Assembly (NCBI RefSeq): GCF_918797505.1 | Contig: NC_092797.1 | Location: 30,083,372-30,147,371, forward strand | From: Bemisia tabaci | Taxonomy: Eukaryota; Arthropoda; Insecta; Hemiptera; Aleyrodidae | DNA length: 64,000 nt | Reading direction: 5' to 3' | Part shown: positions 45,682-57,000 of the stretch, piece by piece | Layout of the letters: every line of letters begins with the position of its first letter | Position numbering within the stretch: the first letter of the stretch is position 1 | Notes under the pieces: generated by a model | Database searches by the model: none | What the model was told of the DNA's origin: nothing | Seen by the model: only the letters and a program-made list of their open reading frames with translations | Translations under genes and position numbers: made by a program

Positions 45682-47790
45682 CACGGAAAAAAAAGGTTGT
45701 CTCGTGCAGCCATGAAGATGGTCGATTCGACCATCTTCGAAAGCTGAAAACCGCGCCAACCAAATTGTTGGCTAGATCGACAACCAGCAGGTAGCGACGC
45801 TGCCTTCATGCCGCGCGGCTGGGTCAGCCCTGCGGAGATGGTTAGATCAACCCGAGCGCTCGGCCGCAGCGCTCAGCAATTATGTCAAAGTGACCCATTT
45901 TGAGGGCTACCATGCCCGCTTAGTTTTGCCAAAATGGACAGAGGTCATTGCTACAATTTTTCGGGGCTTTTAATGGAAAATAGGGGGCCAGGAGCCCCGT
46001 AAAATAAATATCTGAGAACGCTAAATTGTAAAAATGAAATTATGAAATTTGTTAATTTACTCAACTTATTTTACTACGATAGAATTTTTTCTACCCATTA
46101 TTTGGGATTGAACCTGGACCTACCTAATCCTAACCTAACACCCTAACGATTGAGCTATGACGACCGATGATGAAGGAGCACAAAAAATCTATATTTAACC
46201 GTCAACGTCGATCTGCTTGAGTTTGATAACTGAATTCTAATCTAGATTTGTATTTGTGATCATTTGTTTCATTTCTTTAAATCGCACAGCCTGTTTTTTT
46301 CTTTATTATACTTTTTATTTCTACTACACACGCTACAAAAAAAAATATGATCGGATTTACCAGTGTTTGGTTATTATTAACCATGCTGTCCTCTTGCTTT
46401 TTTTCCAATGAAGCTGCGCAGTTTAGTTAGTTACCAATATACCAGTATTGTAAATTACACGATACGGCTGATACCATGCTAGTGTGGCGTTTCCGACTGC
46501 GTAGTATGGTAATTTCAAGCTTCCCGAATTCCAGATGCTCCGACGAACTTTATGGATTCTAACATCCACTCAACATATATTTTTAAATATTAACTCAAAT
46601 TATCAGAAACAAATTTGATATGAAAGTAGTAGATATTTTACTTACTTTTTGATTAAAAATTCCGGTACACATACAATTACTGGCAGTTAAAGCAAATTTG
46701 ACGAGAAATAGCAGATAATTGCTTCACCGATTTCAAGTAAATGATACCAAAACGAAACGTGTTTTTACCGTCAAAGAATCATTTACAGACTAAATCAGTT
46801 TCACAAAAAGTTTGATTTCATAATAAGTAGATAGATAGTTCAAAATATACCTAAAAAAATAAACTACACGCAGTACCAATTGCCACAGTTCACGGTGGGA
46901 CAGAAACTGTCAAATTTTGATTAAAGCTTATATTCAACAAATATCCCAGGAAAATTTTACTCTGCATCAGAGTATTTTGATTCTCTAAAATATTAACACA
47001 AATAGATATACGAACGAAGTATTCAATAATCACTGGTCTATCATTTTCAAGGGACTTCCGTATCTTCCCGCTTTCGCAATGACTTTATACAGAACCGACA
47101 CTCACTAAATAACAGTACAATTTTGCGAAACGCCCTTCAAGTTTTCAGAATTAACACATTTTGTTAGCCAGATTCATTGCAGCAACTCTTATAACCTCCA
47201 AAAAGTGATCGATACAGGTAACTAGGAAATCTCGGAAAATATGCGTGGAAAATTAAAACAGATAGATTTAAAAAGAAGACGGTAGCTGTAGAAACGATTC
47301 GAACACGAATTTGGGCAAATTACGCGTAAATTCACATGGATTAATATAGATAAATAAAGCCAAGCGCACAGACTCCGAACAACAACGTGATGAACTCGTA
47401 ACTGAGTGACAAAGGAAAAATGGCGGACCGCAGCTTAGCCAGGCGGGAACTCTCACCGCGCTGACAGTACCTGATGGTTGGGTCGCCTTTGTGATGGCCA
47501 GTTCAGCTTTGTCAAGATGGTTAATCCGTCCATCTCAGCCACAGTGACATCCGCCGTAAGATTCTTGCTGGCTTGGCCTACATGTGAGGGTATGATAACA
47601 TACATTGCTGGTTGCACCACTAAAAGATGCAACAGTCGGATTTAATTTAGGCGTATAGGTAAATTGCATTCGTGCTTGGTCACATCGGTCAACGTGGCTG
47701 GTGAATCCAACTATTTTTGTTGGTTCTCACGGCTTTTTACTTTTCAACCATACCGCATTAGCTGTTAGAGACAACCTATTTTTTTCCGTG
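45682..47790. mobile_element. 2.1 kb terminal-inverted-repeat element without transposase
   Basis: CACGGAAAAAAAAGGTTGTC and TC at the left are matched by GAGACAACC then TATTTTTTTCCGTG at the right. The subterminal parts carry related CATC-rich stretches (AAGATGGTCGATTCGACCAT near the left, AAGATGGTTAATCCGTCCAT near the right). No long ORF is present, so it is non-autonomous. It contains the tRNA-like unit at 46095-46172. It lies within the candidate gene E / gene C intron. Confidence 0.75.
46095..46172 (-). repeat. tRNA-like pol III unit
   Basis: On the minus strand, GTCGTCATAGCTCAATCG then GGTCCAGGTTCAATCC give A-box- and B-box-like sequences at tRNA spacing, with a TTAGGTTAGGATTAGG-rich middle in place of an anticodon arm. 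It is probably a degenerate tRNA-derived repeat inside the 2.1 kb element. Confidence 0.5.
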
Positions 47791-47998
47791 CATTTAGCAC
47801 ATCTAGTGCTTTTTTTAGTTTCGTGAAGTATTTTGCCTTCGTAAGCAACTTCAACCTCTAATACCAATGAAAAGTTGGTCATCTTCTTTATTTTGATATT
47901 TTTAAAAAAATCCCAAATACTTTGAAATTTGTTTGCAACAATTGAAGAAGACTACCTTCATACTTCTAGCACAAAAACACTTCCGTTACCTAAATTGT

Positions 47999-48208
47999 TC
48001 AAAACGATCGGTCATTGCCTGATGAGTTTATAGGTAATTTTGTCCTTAGCGCTGTAAAAAATGATTTTTTTTCGGACGTACGGCTTTCGGATAACTTTTG
48101 ATCCTTGCACCTCTTCAAAAAATCATCTCCACACCAACAATTCGGACTTAAAATTCCCGCAAGCAAATTCCTAAATATTGTTGGTTTTAGGTATTTATTG
48201 CTATTCAT
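47999..48208 (-). CDS. Small ORF of unknown status (69 aa)
   Basis: This ATG-initiated frame of 69 codons has balanced composition (M-N-S-N-K-Y-L-K-P-T-I-F-R, then W-C-G-D-D-F-L-K-R-C) and sits between the two candidate gene E exons. It contains an internal GTACGT that could act as a donor, but its phase does not fit the piece at 45624. It may be an unrelated small gene, an alternative exon or chance. No similarity recognised. Confidence 0.15.
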   Translation of the reverse strand: MNSNKYLKPTIFRNLLAGILSPNCWCGDDFLKRCKDQKLSESRTSEKKSFFTALRTKLPINSSGNDRSF

Positions 48209-49471
48209 AAATTGTGAGCATTTATTCCAATAATTTGCTTTAAATTCCCTAGCACATTAGAGTTCAAAGATAATTTTAATTATTTATTTTTTAATTTTTC
48301 CAATTTCGAAGAATAAAATTTTCGAGTGCAGCAGAGCTGTCTATTTTTTTCGGAAGTAAAAGGTGCTGAGATAAATTGCTGTGAATGTATGTAAATAACG
48401 GGGTAGTCATTGTGAAAATTGATTTTAAAGGAATCCATTCCGACCCAACTACTCTTGCAGCTCTAAGCTCTATAATTGATCTCTTTTAGATTACAGTCAT
48501 AAATTGGATTTTTTTACGCTTTTCTCTCTTGCAATGGGATAATTTTCGTGTAAAATTTTCAATGGGCCCTCTCAACTTTAATAAATGTACTTGTTTCAAA
48601 ATAGAACCATCCTTTGCCAGGACGACTTACAATGTGAAAGATGCATGTTGTGGTACGGATGACACAATAGTTTACGACTTCCAGGAAAAAATAAAGACAA
48701 GTCACGTATAAGATTTAAAAAGTAGGCACTTTCTTACGGGTCATCTTTCTTCACACGTATTTTAACCCCTTCATTTCTGCCACTTGATGAGAATTCGTCT
48801 GCGCACACAAAATTTAAATCACTTCAGATAATTAATTGAAAATAAATTTCATAATTTCAATTACACTGAGTCAAATAGCATTCATGACGCCTAAATTTTA
48901 CATCGCTTCAAAACGGTTTGCTGGTAGTGAACATTGCCACATTGATGAAATAATCTTAAGAGTCTACAAATCAAACCATTATTTGCAGAAATAAATGTTT
49001 GAAACGGGAAATTAACTCAAAATCGTAACATCCGATAATTAATTGTATATCCACTCAAACACTGATGGGATTAAGTTCAGAGAATTTTCAAGGTTTGAAT
49101 TCTGTCATGATAGAAATTGCATCAAAAATTCAGAAATGAATGCTATTGCCTAAGCCAGGTCTTAACATTCCTCTCAGTGCAATTTTCTGAAGAGCTATCA
49201 GTTCCCCCTCCCCTTTGTACTTAATTATTTTCATAATAGATTTTGCTCTCAAAGTACGCCTCTTGTGCAACTGACCATGTTTCCTATGCTGACAGTATTT
49301 TTAAATTACAAGTGGGCTCTGCGAGCTGCTGCAATCAAATCGTCCGATGAGCTGCCCTCGCCACTATCAAAGCTAGGGACACTGCAACCTGATCTTCGAT
49401 CGAAGTTTTTCAGCTCGAACCACGGATAAAGAAAATCGCCTTCAATCACCCGAGTCCGCAATATCACTTAC

Positions 49472-49537
49472 ATTTGCGCACATGCGGTCATAATTGTCAC
49501 CGAGAATATGCCACTGACAAGCGGAAACTGAGTGCAT
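49472..49537 (-). CDS. Candidate small gene E / 5' exon of protein C gene
   Basis: This exon-like piece starts with ATG at 49537 (M-H-S-V-S-A-C-Q-W-H) and ends in AAT before a consensus donor GTAAGT in phase 0. The frame is open further upstream, with T-Y-L-S-P-A-D-I-F-Q looking coding back to about 49590, so an acceptor in that stretch and an earlier exon are possible. The donor phase fits two downstream acceptors: one at 45624 (short protein, stop at 45460) and one at 45463 (start of the protein C frame). The composition is balanced and unlike the AT-rich surroundings. No family recognised. It could also be chance; only transcript data would settle it. Confidence 0.35.
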
Positions 49538-50239
49538 TCCTTGAAAAATATCTGCGGGGCTTAAATACGTGTTTATAGGGGTTCTAATTTTGAAACTTGA
49601 TTTATAATCAGAAAATATAACAAAGTGAACCGTTGAAAAAATATATTTGTAAAGACAAAACGTTAAATTTAAAGACCAAGACTTAGTTAAAACACATTTT
49701 AAGTTTCCAAAAAAGATCAATATAATAGAAACGAAGAAGTGATGACACATCAAATAAGGGAGTAAAACATGTAAAAAAAAAACATGGAAATTTCAATCAA
49801 GACTCAGAAAGACATAAGACAACACTTGGAGAGGAATACAAAAATAAATAGATAGAAAACAGGAAACCAGTGACCACATTGCTAAATTTTGATTGATAAT
49901 ATAAAGGAGCAGCTTACACCAAAGTCTAAGACATTTACAACAGGCACGACACACTCCTTTTGTACAGGTAACCCGATTCAAAGAGTATATTACTTGTGAA
50001 ATATACATATTAATATCATGAAGAGAGAAGGCGGCCTACAGTTGAACTCAAGCCAAAACTGTCACTGGAGGATTGTCTCATCATAAGGTCTTGTTTGGGA
50101 CAGAAATGAAAGAAGTCTCTGCGGGCACATGCCCTTTTTTAACAAGCTCTTTGTCTTCAACCTAGGTAAAATTTTTGGGGGTGTAAACTTTAAAGAGAAA
50201 TGCCTTTCATTCATTTCTTTTTCTGAAATCAGGTTCTAC

Positions 50240-50245
50240 TTTATT
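50240..50245 (-). terminator. Polyadenylation signal AATAAA after protein D
   Basis: AATAAA on the minus strand lies about 170 bases past the TGA of the last D exon. This fits the three-exon gene model. Confidence 0.4.
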
Positions 50246-50413
50246 TTTTTAAAAAAAAATTAAATTTTGCTGTAGATGACAAGCGAAGTTTTCGAATAAA
50301 TGATAAGAAAAAAATTCACTAAAAATAATTACCAACAAATATCCTTAAATAGAAGACACATTTTGGAACGAAAATAGTTTTGTGATCATTTTTCCCGAAA
50401 TGCCGACTTTAGT

Positions 50414-50778
50414 TCAGTAATAGGTAGCAAATCGATCGTATTGCTTTGTTCTCTCGGTTTCTTTTTTCTCCGGAACATGTGCCTCCTCAGCTGTCGGCAC
50501 AAAGAGGTGCAACTGATACATTCCCGGTGTGTTGATATAGACGCGAGCCGGAGAACCAGTTGCCGGGAAGACCAGCATGCTGTTGGCGTCGAACTTATCA
50601 TGCTCAATTTTCCCTCGTCCTTTAGACGTCTGAGCTCCATCAAAAGAGGGACAGTAAGAAAATGATCGACTGACGTGCATTGAAGATGGATTTTTGAAAA
50701 GAGATTTATGCCCAACAGAGGTGATCTTTATTCCTGATACAAGCTCTTTTCCATTGATTTCTCCTCCAGTTTTCTGAT
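50414..50778 (-). CDS. Protein D gene, last exon
   Basis: An acceptor (CTATTTACTTTTTCCAG) ends at 50779. The exon then supplies the two bases that complete the split codon left by exon 2 (G+AT, Asp) and reads D-Q-K-T-G-G-E-I-N-G-K through 121 codons to TGA. This part looks folded rather than disordered: alternating hydrophobic strands such as L-V-F-P-A-T-G-S-P-A-R-V-Y and G-M-Y-Q-L-H-L-F-V-P-T, then a charged tail ending in F-A-T-Y-Y. With exons 1 and 2 the protein is 1,849 aa. The open frame continues upstream of this acceptor to 50935, but that part runs into a MITE end, so it is not used in my model. An AATAAA at 50240-50245 on this strand suits a polyadenylation signal. No family recognised. 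Confidence 0.65.
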
Positions 50779-50892
50779 CTGGAAAAAGTAAATAGTTTTG
50801 TAGTATCCAGATGGATTTCTGGAGGAGGTCAGCAGGAATTTCTAGATCGGATCCGTAAAGAGAGAGTGAGTCTGATCGTGCAAGGTGAAATG

Positions 50893-51498
50893 CACTGAAA
50901 AAAAGGAGAAGTTGATTTGGACGTATTTCTACCAAACAGACCTATGTGGCGATGAGAAATGTGGGGTGTGCTCTAGAAATCTGCATAAGAAGCAATGTAA
51001 AAGTGGGCGTGGTTCCTTTTGAAGAATTGGAAAAGCGGGATATTGCATTCTATCAAACAGACCTATGTGCAGCTGAGTGCGGAACTCATGAGCCGCGGGC
51101 ATGGCAAGAGAGCCTTGTGGACAGGGCTCACGAGTTAAAGCGCCCCGACGACGATGTCCGCGCTGCCGCGCCCTCGAGCTTACCCTCGTTCGTTGCCACT
51201 GACGTCACTGGCGCTTTATTATTCTCATTCACTCTTACGCAAAGAGAACTAACGAGCACACCCCATATTTCTCACCTCCACATAGGTCTGTTTCGTAGAA
51301 CTACGTCCATTTAATATACTTGATGTAAAAAAAACTGTGCGAGAACTCATAAAATGCTGAATTACCCGCGACAGCAGTTACTTTAGTAATGCCAAGATGT
51401 AAAACTAACTGCTGTGGCGGGTAACTCAGCATTTCACAAGTTCTTGCACACTTTCTTTGCACTCAGAATGTTAAATCAACTTCTTTTTTTTCGGTGTG
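50893..51498. repeat. MITE family 2, copy 2, interrupted by a family 3 element
   Basis: The left end (CACTGAAAAAAAGGAGAAG, TTGATTT) lies at 50893-50918. The rest (GTGCGAGAACTCATAAAATG to AATCAACTTC, TTTTCGGTG) resumes after 51309. Between them a complete family 3 element (50919-51308) is inserted, flanked by ATTT on both sides. Confidence 0.8.
50919..51308. mobile_element. MITE family 3 (GGACGTATTTCT ends), nested copy
   Basis: Terminal inverted repeats: GGACGTATTTCTACCAAACA and TGTTTCGTAGAACTACGTCC. It is flanked by ATTT duplications inside a family 2 element. Inner arms carry GAGAAATGTGGGGTGTGCTC and its complement. Related copies with the same ends and different interiors lie at 15959-16178, about 2755-2882 and about 53117-53234. 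Confidence 0.8.
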
Positions 51499-51519
51499 AC
51501 ATTATGCTCGACTTCTACT

Positions 51520-51925
51520 GGAAAAACAAAGTATCTTGGATCCAGAATCCAGATTTTTAAAAAAATTGACAATGAAATTAGGCTTGCTTCAATCAAATTT
51601 TTGCTTGAATTCGTCGTTTTCCGCACGAAAGAACGTAACTACATTTCAATGTTGCCAAATTTCCTTTCGTAAATTGCATTTTAACCAGAAAAGTATTGGG
51701 CATTTCTAACTGAAAATTTCACTGATTTTTCTTCCGATTTCATGCAAAAATCAGACAAATTTGGATATAAATTGCACACTTACATTTTTGTAAAATAAAT
51801 TAATTGTTGAAGTCAATTTGGCAACCTTGGATTGGAGTTACGTTCCTTCGTGCGGGAGACGACGAATTGAGAGCCAAGCTTCTCAATTTAAGCGGATTTC
51901 TGATTTATTCAAGCAAAAATTCGGT
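51520..51925. repeat. Broken MITE family 1 copy with inserted MITE
   Basis: Family 1 sequence (TGGATCCAGAATCCAGA to CAATCAAATTTTTGCTTGAA) is interrupted at about 51608 by an inverted-repeat element: CGTCGTTTTCCGCACGAAAG with AACGTAACTACA at the left, TTACGTTCCTTCGTGCGGGA with GACGACG at the right near 51870. It then resumes with CAAGCTTCTCAATTTAAGCG. A related arm (GACGAAAGAACGTAATTACA) occurs near 7890. Confidence 0.7.
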
Positions 51926-52272
51926 GCCAGGACTATTTGCCCACATTCTTCCCGCGGAAAGGACTATTTCATCCACATGTTTTCACTCGAGACTTTTTAA
52001 CCCACGGATATTCACCCATGAACCTTTCACCCTACGTCTTCTTTTTTAACCTACAAGCGTGTTCATGCAGTTGCAAGTTACAAAAGTTAGAGCGCTCTTG
52101 CGGTCATGCCTGAATAACTGGAAACTGGAGGTAGAAATCAAGTTCGCCTTCAATTCGATGAATGCAATTTGAGCGGCTCAGGGGCTGAAATAGTTGTATC
52201 ACGCATCTTAGTTTATGGCATGGTGCTCAAGGACGAGTGACTTTCGTCGCGTTATCTCTGTATTTTCAATGA

Positions 52273-52753
52273 CCACCGCAGCGAAATGTTCAACAACTTT
52301 TACTTGATTCTCCCCACGGAAAAATATGTCGATAATAACATTGAGAAAAGTTGTAGCAGTTAGAATTGAGCACCGCTCTCGCGGACACGTCTAAATGACT
52401 ACACTGGAAAAAAACACATTGGATCTGAGTCCAGACTCTTAAAAACATCGACAAGAAAAAGTACTCTTGATTCAATCAGAATCTAGCTTAAATCAAGAAC
52501 CAAGCTTCTTAATCTAAGCGGATATCGTTTTGATTGAAGCAAAAATCCGATTGAATCAAGAGTATTTTTTCTTGTCAATGTTTTCAAGAGTCTGGACTCA
52601 GATCCAAAGTGTTTTTTTCCAGTGTAGTTATTTAGACGTGTCCGCGAGAGCGGTGCTCAATTCTAACTGTTACAACTTTTCTCAATGTTATTATCGACAT
52701 ATTTTTCCGTGGGGAGAATCAAGTAAAAGTTGTTGAACATTTCGCTGCGGTGG
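52273..52753. repeat. Nested palindrome with MITE family 1 at its centre
   Basis: The outer arms (about 52273-52400 and 52625-52753) are near-perfect inverted copies of each other, beginning CCACCGCAGCGAAATGTTCA. A complete family 1 element (52401-52624) occupies the centre. Both arms therefore show the same translated ORF on opposite strands, an artefact of the repeat and not two genes. A further family 1 right end (CCAATGTGTTTTTTTCCAGTG) directly follows at about 52758-52779, which implies insertion into an older copy. Confidence 0.8.
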
Positions 52754-53116
52754 CGATCCAATGTGTTTTTTTCCAGTGTAGGAACCAAGCTCACCTTCAG
52801 CTAGACCTCCCCTACGATTTCCTCGGGTAGTGTATTATCACCACGGCAATGGCTCATGAGCTGGTATAATTATTAGGAACAGTCATGGCAGGAATAACTA
52901 CCGCGGTAGTCTTGGCAACCAGGAGGTATTTGCGAATTTCATCAGGGGAGTATTAGAGTTTCATGCAGGCGCTCTTTTGATTTGAAGGTAACTTCGATAT
53001 CCCCAACCCCCTTTTTATTCCCTCAAAAATTTCAACCGTCGCTGCTGTTTCCGGGCAAAATTAAAAAAGGATGTACGAACCATTCAGATCCGTCCTATGT
53101 ACAGTCAATGATATTT

Positions 53117-53234
53117 GGACGTATTTCTGCCAGACGGAAATATGTGCATTGAGACGTGAGCCTTGTTTTACATATATTCTTATGATCTCAGGGCTTATGT
53201 CTTAATGCATATAGTTCCGTTCGGTAGAAACGTA
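53117..53234. repeat. MITE family 3, degenerate copy
   Basis: GGACGTATTTCTGCCAGACG and the matching CGTTCGGTAGAAACGTACG end, with the same GAGCCTTG/CAGGGCTTATGTC inner arms as the copy at 2755-2882. Confidence 0.65.
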
Positions 53235-54035
53235 CGCGCGTTTATCGTGAAGTTGCATAAAATCAGGAGTTTCGAGGAATACTCAAGTCTACGATCAAGA
53301 TTCAATATGATAAAAAAAAGAAAAAGAAAAAAAAATTGACAGTTTTGATGATAAACTATCAAATGGAATTTTGTGTCTTGTTTGGCTGGAAAAAAATCTG
53401 ATTCATTTGGTGAAATATAGTCGTGAAAATCCCAAAATGCCTGCCTTTCATCAATGTTGATTATCAAAAAATAGAGAATCAGGTTTCATACACGACGTAC
53501 GTCTTAGGCAGAAATACAAATATTTCCTCAAATACATTGATGGCTGAAATCGAAATATGCGTACCTCCATTTCAACGTTTAAAAATCTTCCTTTTTTTCA
53601 TTTTTTAGTAGAAAAATAACGAAAACATTTAATTTTTTTGAGAATGATTCTTGAATATTAAGGAAGATTCAAATTAAATTCCAAGACAAATTGTTGGATA
53701 TTTCGCTTTAAAAAAGAAAATATGAGTGTGAATTCACAACGTCGCAATTGGAGTTTCGTATATTTCAACTTAAGCTGTATCGATTAATTACAGCAAACAC
53801 TTGAATTGATTTGCGCAGTGCTTGAGAAATTACAACTAGGGTGCATTCAGAAATCTTTATGGGAGGACGTTGAACGTCTAACGGTCAAGAATTTCTAGAA
53901 ATCGAAAAATGAAACCTTCCTGTTTGACTAATCGATTTTCACACCTTAACCCCTCGTACTTTTTTTATCCTCAGCTTTACACTAATGAATTGACGTAACT
54001 TTTTCTCGGTAACATAAGTTATCTTTTGAACATAC

Positions 54036-57000
54036 CTGCAGAGTTGGACATACTCGGCGCTGATTTCACTCTCATGGCATGCTGCTGTATAATATGCAAG
54101 TCGCTTGTCTGCTGAAAAATAAAAGATGTGCAGTTTTGCACCGGGTTAATGGATTTTAGGTCTGTTTTGTTAGCTGTGAAATTTGGCTCAAAATGGACGG
54201 TATGTTTACTGTCTTGCTTTTTCTTCATTTTCTTCTCTGGTGTGTTGCATATACCTCTCGGGGTATTTGATTTATGGTTATTTTCTTCCAACTTTGCTGC
54301 CTCACAAGCTACGCAGGTATCTCGGCTACTCTGCCGAAATATATTAACGTTTGAAAGGATATGAAAGGAACTGGCGGTTCTGTGTGTTAACATGAGATTG
54401 CTTGAGTCGGTGGTGCAAATATGGCCCTCACTCTCACATTTAATTGACTTCATGCGCAGTGCTCTAAAAAATTGTTCCAGATCAGAATCTTTTGAGTCAA
54501 TCGTGCTGTCATTCGTTGTGTAGTATGAGTCATCAGCACAGCTTCCGCAATTACCACATACACTTGATGTAACTGATTTTCTGCTTTTTACACTACTGAC
54601 GCATACACTTTCCGAGTCAGTAATTACGTCATCAGTATGGAATCTTTTCCCAGATTTAAATTGTTGACCTAAACGGATGTAAAGTTCAGTGCAGTCAGCG
54701 TGCTCATCATTGGAAGTGTTCATTTTCTTGTTGAGAATTTTACGGGATTTAGGTGTCTTGACAGATTGAGACGTTGCGTTATCCCCAACTGTGTTTGAAC
54801 TGCATGTTTCTGGTTCTTGAATCTCCCTTCCTTTCTTCTTAAGCACTCCTAGATTGTCACTGTTGGCCATATTGCCTAAAGGTGACCTGCTTCTTGAAAT
54901 TTCATTTCTCAATGGAGCTTTTTTTGGAGGAGTGATGACAAATGAGTCCAATTTATCCTGAGGAGCCTTTAGAGGATTAAGATATGCCGGTGAAGTGGAC
55001 TCTTTGACCAATTTGTTGAGGAAATCTTGCCGTTTCGTAACCGGCGGTAATATTTGGAGCTTAAAAGAACTTTGCATAGAACTGAACACTAATGGTAATT
55101 TTTTTTTGACATCTAATTTTGTCGGTGGACTCTGAGCTCCAAAATCATTTATGTTAAATGACCGTACATTTTTTCGCTTGCTAGGTGGAGGGAGTACTTC
55201 TTCAAAGAGGACAGTTACATTTTGCTTCTTTTTCGTATGAGCTGCAGGGACTTTGAGAACTCCCTCAGTGGCGCTCAAAATACTCTGCTTACTTTCACGC
55301 CGACAAATAACTTCAGTACCGAATCGAGTAGTTATAACGTCACCATTTTTTATTTGTATATTTTTCTTTTTGATATTATTTTGAGTTTTGTTCTTGACAC
55401 TTTTCCCCGCACCGTTAGTCGGCGGTGTTGAAGGTGTGCCCTCCGAAGTAAGTTCACTTTTCTCGGAAATCAATGTCCGACTTGTCTGCGCGCAACTATC
55501 GGAACATTGATTCTGTTTGACATTGAGGTTTAACGATACGTTTTCAATTGGAAGCACGGCATCCGTGCAATTCAAACTGCATTCATCTGCACTACTATCA
55601 CCAGTCTTCAGTATTTTATTCAAATACTTATTGGACTCCATGTTCTCCACAGTCTCATAAATAGGTTGACTTTGCTTGTTAGCATGGTCCTCAGGGAAGA
55701 TTTTGTCTGAATTCTCGCTCTCATTTTGAATATTTGTCTCAAATTTCAGCTCTAAATTTAATTTCTTTGTCGTGGTGTCTATTGAATTAAGTTCTCTTCT
55801 CTCGCGTAGAGAACTTTTTGACAGCGAGAGTTTTTTATTTCGATGTAAAACATTGTTTTGTTGCCCTGAGTCCGATGGAGAACTTATTATTGGTGACAAG
55901 TTTTGCGATTTACTATCTAATGAGTCAAATATCCATCCATCACAGTTGCATGATGAATTTTTAGGTTTCTTCGGAAGACTGGGGACGCTTGATCTCCTCG
56001 ACAATTTCGCCTCTTTTAAAAGGTGATTGTCAACCTTTCGCTTCCTGATGGTTACCCAATGGTCATAGCTAAACTTCCTCTTCAGGGTTCCCCCATGTTC
56101 ACTAGAGCAAATTGTGTCTGTAATTAAGTTTCCTTCGGTATCATCTGGTTGCTCATCGGAACAATCAAATCTGACTATGCTTTTTTTACGCTCTGACCGA
56201 GGAGTAGAGTTCAACCCTTCACCTGTCAATTCAGGTTTATGACATATTACTTTCGCATTTCCTCTTGCTCCAAGACAATCGCCTAAATTTTCATTCTGTC
56301 TATTATCATTGAGATTCTCCGCAGTATCTAAAGCTGGCTCTACTTTTGTCAATCTAAGATCTTTAGAATTATCATCTTGAATTTGATTTTTTGAACAATT
56401 GACAGCTGCAATTTTCTCTTCTTGATAGGTCGAACCTGAATCTTTGAGTGGTACTCTGGCATCACTTTTAATACGTGTACCATTTTCAGTTATTATTTTT
56501 GATTGGTTTGGAGCTTCAATGTGAAATTTATGATTACTCAAAGAGATTTCAGTTTTTTGGTCCAGACTAGTTTTACTGTTTTCAGAACTGCGTTTTTTGT
56601 TATTATCATGCCTTCTCTTGCTGGAATCACTAGATTTTATTTCCTTACCGGGAACTATTCCGTCATTGTCTCCACCACAATCTGCACCAGTAAAAATTTC
56701 TCCACGGCGCTCAGTTGCAATTGTTCTTTTTTGCAAATCCCGCATTTTTGCTTCAAATACCTCTTGACAAACATCTCTTATTTCGTCTAGAAAAGTATCC
56801 GATAAACCTATGTCTACCTCTCTTCCACTAGATTTTTCACCCATCTTGATAACTTTTTCGATCAAGGCTTGTGGCGAGAAATTAAAATTTTTGTCGTTGT
56901 AAACTACTATGCACGGTTGAGAAGTATCTCTGGGAGTGATCAGTTCTTTATAACACGGTTGGAACAGTTCTTCCAAATTTTGGAAAGGATTAAGCAACTC

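Noticed and set aside
50779..50935. Upstream part of the 173-aa frame as coding
   Set aside because: Its beginning lies in the end of a MITE. The acceptor ending at 50779 gives the right phase for gene D.
52290..52736. Two related small proteins of 61 and 68 aa
   Set aside because: They are the inverted arms of a nested palindromic repeat.
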